Positions 4,962 to 8,662 of a stretch of 8,662 bases of DNA are shown piece after piece. Under the pieces are notes generated by a model, which had not been told where the DNA came from, searched no databases, and saw only the letters and a program-made list of their open reading frames with translations. The stretch's first letter is position 1; each line of letters opens with the position of its first letter. Source of the DNA: an archaeon (GTDB lineage: Archaea > Iainarchaeota > Iainarchaeia > Iainarchaeales > Iainarchaeaceae); the NCBI GenBank assembly GCA_024653865.1, contig JANLHD010000105.1:1-8662 (forward strand). Direction: 5' to 3'. The position numbers and the translations under genes are program-made.

Positions 4962-5059
4962 ACGCGAAAGAACAGCCTGTCCACTAGCCAAATTGTTTTC
5001 AGAAGCAGTTATGGCTGTGAAGACGTTCACTGTCCATGAGATAAATTTGGGTCGGTTTT

Positions 5060-5070
5060 CTTTATTAAAG
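5060..5070. promoter_or_regulatory. Palindromic TATA-like element ctttattaaag
   Basis: A perfect 11-nt palindrome (CTTTA-T-TAAAG) lies between tRNA-His and the divergent small-protein genes. On the minus strand it would place a start site near 5039, giving a leader of about 78 nt before tRNA-His. On the plus strand it could serve the genes from 5157 with a leader of about 65 nt. Its strand is undecided. Confidence 0.3.
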
Positions 5071-5113
5071 TTGCCTTTTTCGGCTCGGCGGCTCCATTTG
5101 GTTCATGCGAATG

Positions 5114-5122
5114 CTTTTATTT
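5114..5122 (+). promoter_or_regulatory. TATA-like box for the small-protein pair
   Basis: The sequence cttttattt is centred about 39 nt before the ATG at 5157, which would put a start site near 5145, at the GGGGT Shine-Dalgarno candidate (5145-5149). Assigned by position only. Confidence 0.3.
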
Positions 5123-5156
5123 GCGGAAAAGCACTATTTTTGCAGGGGTCAATTTC

Positions 5157-5303
5157 ATGGTCACAAAGAGCCTTTTCATCGACAAAAAAACCGCCCTTGC
5201 CAAGGTGCGCAAGCACTCGCAAATAGTGCGCAAGGGAATCGGGAAAGTCGAGGCCCTCAAAAAAAAGGTGAAGAAAAAAAGAAAGCCAAAAATCAGGAAG
5301 TGA
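5157..5303 (+). CDS. Small lysine-rich basic protein (48 aa), unrecognised
   Basis: ATG at 5157 with GGGGT at 5145-5149 (7 nt spacing). The frame is open a little further upstream (ATG at 5121), but the Shine-Dalgarno and the product favour 5157. The protein starts MVTKSLFIDKKTALAKV and ends in a strongly basic run, LKKKVKKKRKPKIRK. About a third of its residues are Lys or Arg, with no cysteines and one possible amphipathic helix in the middle. Such composition fits a nucleic-acid or ribosome-associated protein, but no family is recognised and none is claimed. Its TGA overlaps the next ATG (TGATG), so the two are probably translated together. Low-complexity lysine tails can arise by chance in A-rich DNA, so the coding call is moderate. 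Confidence 0.5.
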   Translation: MVTKSLFIDKKTALAKVRKHSQIVRKGIGKVEALKKKVKKKRKPKIRK

Positions 5304-5443
5304 TGTTGAATATGCCGCCAGGAATAAGAAGGGAGCCAAGAGTCAGGGGCCTTAAATTATTGGGGCTTGACCTTGCACATTTGTTCGGATTTCATCCCGA
5401 TTCCACAAAAAACAGGCACCCAATAAAAAGGGAAGAGCAATAA
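5303..5443 (+). CDS. Small protein (46 aa) coupled to the basic protein, unrecognised
   Basis: ATG at 5303 shares one base with the preceding stop (TGATG), with AGGA at 5295-5298 upstream. A second in-frame ATG lies three codons later. The product has a basic N-terminal part (PPGIRREPRVRGLKLL), a short hydrophobic centre (GLDLAHLFGFHP) and a charged end (NRHPIKREEQ). Not recognised. The same frame is open far upstream in another reading of the previous gene, but the overlap start is simpler. It ends 3 nt from the convergent trkA stop, leaving no room for a separate terminator. Confidence 0.45.
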   Translation: MLNMPPGIRREPRVRGLKLLGLDLAHLFGFHPDSTKNRHPIKREEQ

Positions 5444-5446
5444 AAT

Positions 5447-6100
5447 TCACGAAACGATTTTTCTGACTTTTTCGGCGACTTCGCGCTTAGCCAAAATGAG
5501 TATTTTCGAGCCCAATTTGAGGCTGGTGTCGCCATCGGGGATTATGAGGGTGTCGTTCTCGTAGACCGCAACTATCGCCGAACCGCTCGGGTGCTCTATG
5601 TCCTTGATTTTTTTTCCCAAAACCTTGGAGTTTTCTGTCACAAGGATTTCCATTATCTCCGCCTGGCCGCGTGAAATGAACGCAAGGTCAAGCACCTCGG
5701 GTTTTGTTATGAGCTCTGCAATGTATCCCGCGGCCGCTGCCTCCGGATGAATCACGATGTCAATTCCGAGCTTTTTGAGCACGTTCTCGTCATAATCAAT
5801 TTTCCCTATGCGCGTTGCAACGTTTTTTGCGCCAAGCTCCTTTGCAAGAAGCGAAATCACCATATTGGTTTCGTCCTGGCCTGTTAGTGCAACCAGCGCA
5901 TCCGCCTCCTTAATGCCTGCCTTTTCAAGGGTCTTTGTCTCCGTGCCGTCGCCCTTTGTTACCACAATGTCCAGCTCGTTCGCAATTCTTTCGCACACCT
6001 TCTCGTCCTTGTCAATTAGGACAACGTCGTGCTCCTCGTCCAGGAGTATTTCTGACAGGTAGTAACCCAGGTCCCCGCCCCCGACGATTATAATGTACAT
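5447..6100 (-). CDS. trkA: Trk potassium uptake system, NAD-binding regulatory subunit TrkA
   Basis: A 217-aa cytoplasmic protein with one RCK unit. The N-terminal Rossmann domain (about 1-125) has the nucleotide-binding loop GGGDLG at 7-12 and the ribose-binding acid Asp30 in VVLIDKDE; the conserved ALTGQDETN segment is at about 70-78. The C-terminal RCK_C domain (about 135-215) ends with the typical LKLGSKILILA. TrkA assembles as a ring under TrkH and gates potassium uptake in response to bound nucleotides. Archaeal TrkA proteins of this size have a single unit, unlike the duplicated E. coli protein, so the length is normal. The ATG at 6100 is preceded by GGTGA with 7 nt spacing. It lies 36 nt downstream of trkH on the same strand, forming a trkH-trkA operon. 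Confidence 0.95.
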   Translation of the reverse strand: MYIIIVGGGDLGYYLSEILLDEEHDVVLIDKDEKVCERIANELDIVVTKGDGTETKTLEKAGIKEADALVALTGQDETNMVISLLAKELGAKNVATRIGKIDYDENVLKKLGIDIVIHPEAAAAGYIAELITKPEVLDLAFISRGQAEIMEILVTENSKVLGKKIKDIEHPSGSAIVAVYENDTLIIPDGDTSLKLGSKILILAKREVAEKVRKIVS

Positions 6101-6136
6101 AAAAATTTCACCAATTAATGAACGCTTTTAGCCTTT

Positions 6137-7597
6137 TTAAGTTTTCTTGAAAGAAAGCGCGAACCCTATTGCGCTAAGCAAAGGGATTATTTCCAGCCTT
6201 CCAACCCACATGTTGAATATTAGCATTATTTTGGACGCAAGAGGCATTGTGATGTCGACTAATTGTTCCTGCAAACCAACGTTGCCCTGCGCAGAAACAA
6301 CCGAGAACAGCGACTCTTCGAACCCGGCGCCTTCGAGCGTGAGCACGAAAACTCCCGCCGCAATGAGAACGAGATATAGCAGTATGAATTGGTTGACTTC
6401 ACGCACCTGCCGGTTTTCTATGAGCTTGCCATCGAATTTTTTCTGGAAAAAAGAGTCCTTCGGTAGTATTAGTTCCTTGATTCTCCAGTAAATTGATTTT
6501 ACGAAAATCATTGCCCTCGAGACCTTTATGCCGCCGCCCGTGGAATTGCTGCTAGCGCCAATCACCATGAGGCCGAGCAGTACCATAATTGAAAAATCGC
6601 CCCATCTGGAAAATTCCCCGATTGATACCGTGTAAAATCCGCCGCCGGTTAGCGCCGAGGTGTTGTGGAAAAGCGCCACTTGAAGGGCGTTGCTTGCAAT
6701 CGGGTAAAAAGCAATCATCTTGGGCAAAACAAGCAGAACCGAAATTACCAGCACAGATATCATTGCCTTGAATTCGTTGTCGCGCAGGTACGCCATGTAA
6801 TCACGCTTCCGCAAAAACAGGTAGTGAAGCGAAAAAGAGGTCGCGCCGATTAGCATTGTCGCGACCATTGCAAGTACAACCCACACGTTGGCCCCGATTA
6901 GGCCTGCCGAACTCGAGTCCATTCCTGTGGTGGAAATCGCGGACATTCCGTAATTGATGGCCTGAAATAAATCCAAACCCGCCAACAGGAGCAATCCCAC
7001 ACAAAACGCCGTGAGGAAAATGTATATTATCCAGATTTCCTTTGCGGTGTTCCTGAAATTCGGCCTAACCGTGCTCTCCCTGCCCTCTGCAACCATTAGT
7101 TTTGCTGATTTGGTGTAGGTCGTGAAAATGCCCATCATGCCCAAAACAATTATCCCAATTCCGCCCATCCAGGATATGAACGAGCGCCAAAGAATCAGGC
7201 TTTTCGGCGCGGAATCAATGAACGGCGCCATAATGCTTATTCCGGTCGTTGTTATCGCGCTCATTGTCTCGAAAAAGGAGTCGACAAAACCCATACCCAT
7301 GATGAGCGAAAAAGGGATTGCCGAAATCGCGGTAAAAACAAGCCAGATAATCGCGACAATCATGAATGCGTGCTTTAGGTCGGTTTCGGCATTTGTGTCA
7401 AACGCTCTTTTGAGCGAGAGGCCCAAAACAAAGCTGAATGCCGAAACCAATGCGTATACCAAAAGTACAAAAACCGCTTCGTGGAACCATAACCCCGCAA
7501 GAAATGGGATGGCGAAAAGCGTCGAACTCCACTTGATCAATGAACCCACATCGCGCATGACAACGCGAATGTCTTCCGACCCAAGGCGCACGAGCAT
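6137..7597 (-). CDS. trkH: Trk-type potassium uptake membrane subunit TrkH
   Basis: A 486-aa polytopic protein of the TrkH/KtrB superfamily: four fused M1-P-M2 repeats that form a single potassium pore. The four filter segments are visible at about TTTG 116-119 (SAITTTGIS), STTG 222-225 (SAISTTGMD), LTGGGF 316-321, and GNVG 438-441 (SAQGNVGLQ). The flexible intramembrane loop after repeat three is GASSNSTGGGIKVSR (about 347-361), and the C-terminal MWVGRLEIIPLL matches the family. All four central filter glycines are present, so the protein looks functional. I chose the ATG at 7597; a TTG one codon earlier is also open. A TATA box at 7627-7634 implies a leader of only about 7 nt. It is cotranscribed with trkA downstream. 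Confidence 0.95.
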   Translation of the reverse strand: MLVRLGSEDIRVVMRDVGSLIKWSSTLFAIPFLAGLWFHEAVFVLLVYALVSAFSFVLGLSLKRAFDTNAETDLKHAFMIVAIIWLVFTAISAIPFSLIMGMGFVDSFFETMSAITTTGISIMAPFIDSAPKSLILWRSFISWMGGIGIIVLGMMGIFTTYTKSAKLMVAEGRESTVRPNFRNTAKEIWIIYIFLTAFCVGLLLLAGLDLFQAINYGMSAISTTGMDSSSAGLIGANVWVVLAMVATMLIGATSFSLHYLFLRKRDYMAYLRDNEFKAMISVLVISVLLVLPKMIAFYPIASNALQVALFHNTSALTGGGFYTVSIGEFSRWGDFSIMVLLGLMVIGASSNSTGGGIKVSRAMIFVKSIYWRIKELILPKDSFFQKKFDGKLIENRQVREVNQFILLYLVLIAAGVFVLTLEGAGFEESLFSVVSAQGNVGLQEQLVDITMPLASKIMLIFNMWVGRLEIIPLLSAIGFALSFKKT

Positions 7598-7626
7598 CAA
7601 AAATCATACTAAAAAGGCTTTCTTTG

Positions 7627-7634
7627 CTTATAAA
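7627..7634 (-). promoter_or_regulatory. TATA box for trkH
   Basis: On the minus strand it reads TTTATAAG, a good archaeal TATA element. It is centred about 33 nt from the trkH ATG, predicting a start site near 7604 and a leader of about 7 nt. Confidence 0.55.
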
Positions 7635-7674
7635 TTTGATGAACGCCAGAACGCCAAAGCAGCGGAACCAAATT

Positions 7675-7683
7675 CTTAAATAT
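7675..7683 (+). promoter_or_regulatory. TATA box for the GTG-start gene at 7706
   Basis: The sequence cttaaatat is centred 27 nt before the GTG, the distance expected if transcription starts at the start codon itself. It lies about 45 nt from the divergent trkH TATA box. Confidence 0.55.
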
Positions 7684-7705
7684 GCAAATATAGTTCTTTC
7701 TTTTT

Positions 7706-8296
7706 GTGAAAGAGCCAGCCAAACCAACAAATTGGATGCGCTTGGCGCGCGTAGATAGGGCTGCGACGAAAAAATTTCGTGAACACCCGAGCCTCTTGGC
7801 GTTCTTCAGGTCAAATGTAACACTGCGGGAACTCAAGCCCGGAGTGGTTGTGGCAGTTGGCGGAGAACTAAACCATAATTTTCGCCCAGCCTATTTGAAC
7901 CAAGTGGAATTGGAGCGTTTCATGAATGCCGACGAAAAGCTCCTTGCTGTCGCGTTCAACAGGAAAACCAATGCCTTCGAACCGCTAATAAGCTGTGGGC
8001 TAAACATTGCCGCCGACCACTTGTGGCTGCACACCTTGAGAAGCGCCGAAACAAAACCGGTTGATGAAGCCGCGCGCAGAAAAATAAAAACTTATTTTTT
8101 CAGGGCGATAATCGACCCCGCGGTTGCCATAGCGCGAGAACACGGGTTTTCCGAAATAAGGCTCCATGCAAGAAACCTTGAATTAGTAAAATATTATTCC
8201 ACAATGAACTTCAAATTTGAGGATCCGCACGACCCGTTGCTCGGGGTTTTTAGGTTTGGAAAAAAAGCGCGAAAGGTCAAGCGTTTGCAGGGATAA
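7706..8296 (+). CDS. Acetyltransferase-like (GNAT-fold) protein, degenerate, 196 aa
   Basis: The C-terminal third resembles the end of a GNAT domain: a helix (FFRAIIDPAVAIAREHGF), a strand (EIRLHARN), then the typical LVKYYSTMNFKFE, matching the family's v-lYek-GF- pattern. The usual acetyl-CoA-binding loop (R/Q-x-x-G-x-G/A) is not visible; the corresponding place reads LRSAETKPVDEAARRK. So it may be a divergent enzyme, a non-catalytic relative, or a different fold. The N-terminal part (about 1-60) has no recognised motif. Start: GTG at 7706, 27 nt after a TATA box and without a Shine-Dalgarno, so probably leaderless; an in-frame ATG at 7736 is the alternative. It is divergent from trkH, and its last 20 nt overlap the convergent gene. 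Confidence 0.5.
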   Translation: MKEPAKPTNWMRLARVDRAATKKFREHPSLLAFFRSNVTLRELKPGVVVAVGGELNHNFRPAYLNQVELERFMNADEKLLAVAFNRKTNAFEPLISCGLNIAADHLWLHTLRSAETKPVDEAARRKIKTYFFRAIIDPAVAIAREHGFSEIRLHARNLELVKYYSTMNFKFEDPHDPLLGVFRFGKKARKVKRLQG

Positions 8297-8645
8297 TGCC
8301 CGCCTTTTCAAATGCAGCCAAAATAATTTGCTCAATGTCAATCCCGAACAAACCCAAAATAAAATAAAGCACGGTCTTTAGCACAAAGTAGAATGCGATG
8401 AACGCTATTATGATTGCCGCCTTCTCCGCCCAATTTGGCCAATTCTTGGTGAACGGCAAGTATTTTTCCATTGCCCTTTGCGTGCCCTTCCATATTTTTT
8501 CCCTCAAAAGCAAAAGTGCCGCAAACAGCAATCCAAGAATTGCAAGCGCTTCCCAGCCAACTCCCGCCTGGTAGAATGAAAAAAGCAGCAATGCCATTAG
8601 AATCGCCCTGAGCCAGAATTTTTTGTTCAATTCCAATAAAATCAC
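8277..8645 (-). CDS. Small membrane protein, about 120 aa, unrecognised
   Basis: Hydrophobic segments at about residues 11-27 and 32-47 form a hairpin, followed by a polar stretch with an aromatic, basic patch (EKYLPFTKNWPNWAEK, about 60-75). One long hydrophobic segment, possibly two helices, spans about 76-100, and an amphipathic tail ends IIPANA. No family recognised. The longest frame starts at GTG 8645. A TTG at 8636 preceded by GGTGAT with 4 nt spacing gives a protein three residues shorter and may be the true start, since trkA in this window uses the same GGTGA site. The gene overlaps the convergent GNAT-like gene by 20 nt, stops included. Confidence 0.6.
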   Translation of the reverse strand: MILLELNKKFWLRAILMALLLFSFYQAGVGWEALAILGLLFAALLLLREKIWKGTQRAMEKYLPFTKNWPNWAEKAAIIIAFIAFYFVLKTVLYFILGLFGIDIEQIILAAFEKAGIIPANA

Positions 8646-8662
8646 CTATTTTGGAATGCGGG

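Noticed and set aside
4836..5030. Minus-strand 64-aa open frame
   Set aside because: It reads straight through the tRNA-His gene; the middle (SIGGCGPPDPGSIPGRG) is translated tRNA sequence.
5103..5339. Minus-strand 78-aa open frame opposite the small basic protein
   Set aside because: It is a mirror of the coding DNA of the plus-strand pair, with no ribosome binding site or recognisable product.
7122..7679. Plus-strand 185-aa open frame antisense to trkH
   Set aside because: A shadow of the trkH coding sequence; composition is low in hydrophobic structure and no motif is seen.
1..8662. CRISPR array, transposase, rRNA or replication origin
   Set aside because: No regularly spaced repeats, no transposase or integrase motifs, no rRNA-like sequence and no origin-type repeat cluster were found on either strand.

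Overview
This 8.7 kb window reads as a piece of an archaeal chromosome, probably from a DPANN-type lineage (Diapherotrites/Iainarchaeota-like or a relative; this placement is an inference). The evidence is archaeal-style TATA boxes placed about 25 nt before start codons so that several genes look leaderless, GTG/TTG starts, tRNA genes without an encoded CCA, an archaeal-type HisRS, a freestanding LAGLIDADG endonuclease, and compact gene packing with convergent and stop-start overlaps.

Layout. Positions 1-81 (minus) hold the first 27 codons of what looks like a [FeFe] hydrogenase that begins directly with its catalytic H-cluster domain. A shared AT-rich promoter separates it from a plus-strand pair: a six-helix membrane protein (136-681) that resembles hydrogenase-associated membrane proteins, and a PhzF-family isomerase (696-1562). 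From 1566 to 3354 lies an accessory island. It starts with the truncated 3' end of a tRNA and carries a small membrane protein (minus), a 14-bp imperfect inverted repeat, and a chain of three tiny overlapping ORFs that runs through an ATGA overlap into a two-motif LAGLIDADG endonuclease. The endonuclease frame has no stop of its own and continues antisense through tRNA-Thr(GGT). I read the island as the remnant of a small element integrated at a tRNA.

From 3355 to 4961 (minus) is a histidine translation cluster: tRNA-His(GTG), a 16-codon ORF with a strong ribosome binding site, two small hairpins, hisS, then tRNA-Thr. The plus-strand interval 5157-5443 encodes two unrecognised small proteins (48 aa very basic, 46 aa) joined by a TGATG overlap. 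They end 3 nt from the convergent trkA. trkH and trkA (7597 down to 5447) form a potassium-uptake operon: TrkH is the membrane channel subunit and TrkA the NAD-binding gating subunit. Divergent from trkH, a leaderless GTG gene (7706-8296) encodes a degenerate acetyltransferase-like protein. Its 3' end overlaps by 20 nt a convergent small membrane protein gene (8277-8645).

Most genes are housekeeping. The parts worth a second look are the hydrogenase start with its divergent membrane partner, the 1566-3430 island, the tRNA-His/leader ORF/hisS arrangement, and the small-protein pair at 5157-5443. No CRISPR array, rRNA, complete IS element or replication origin was seen.
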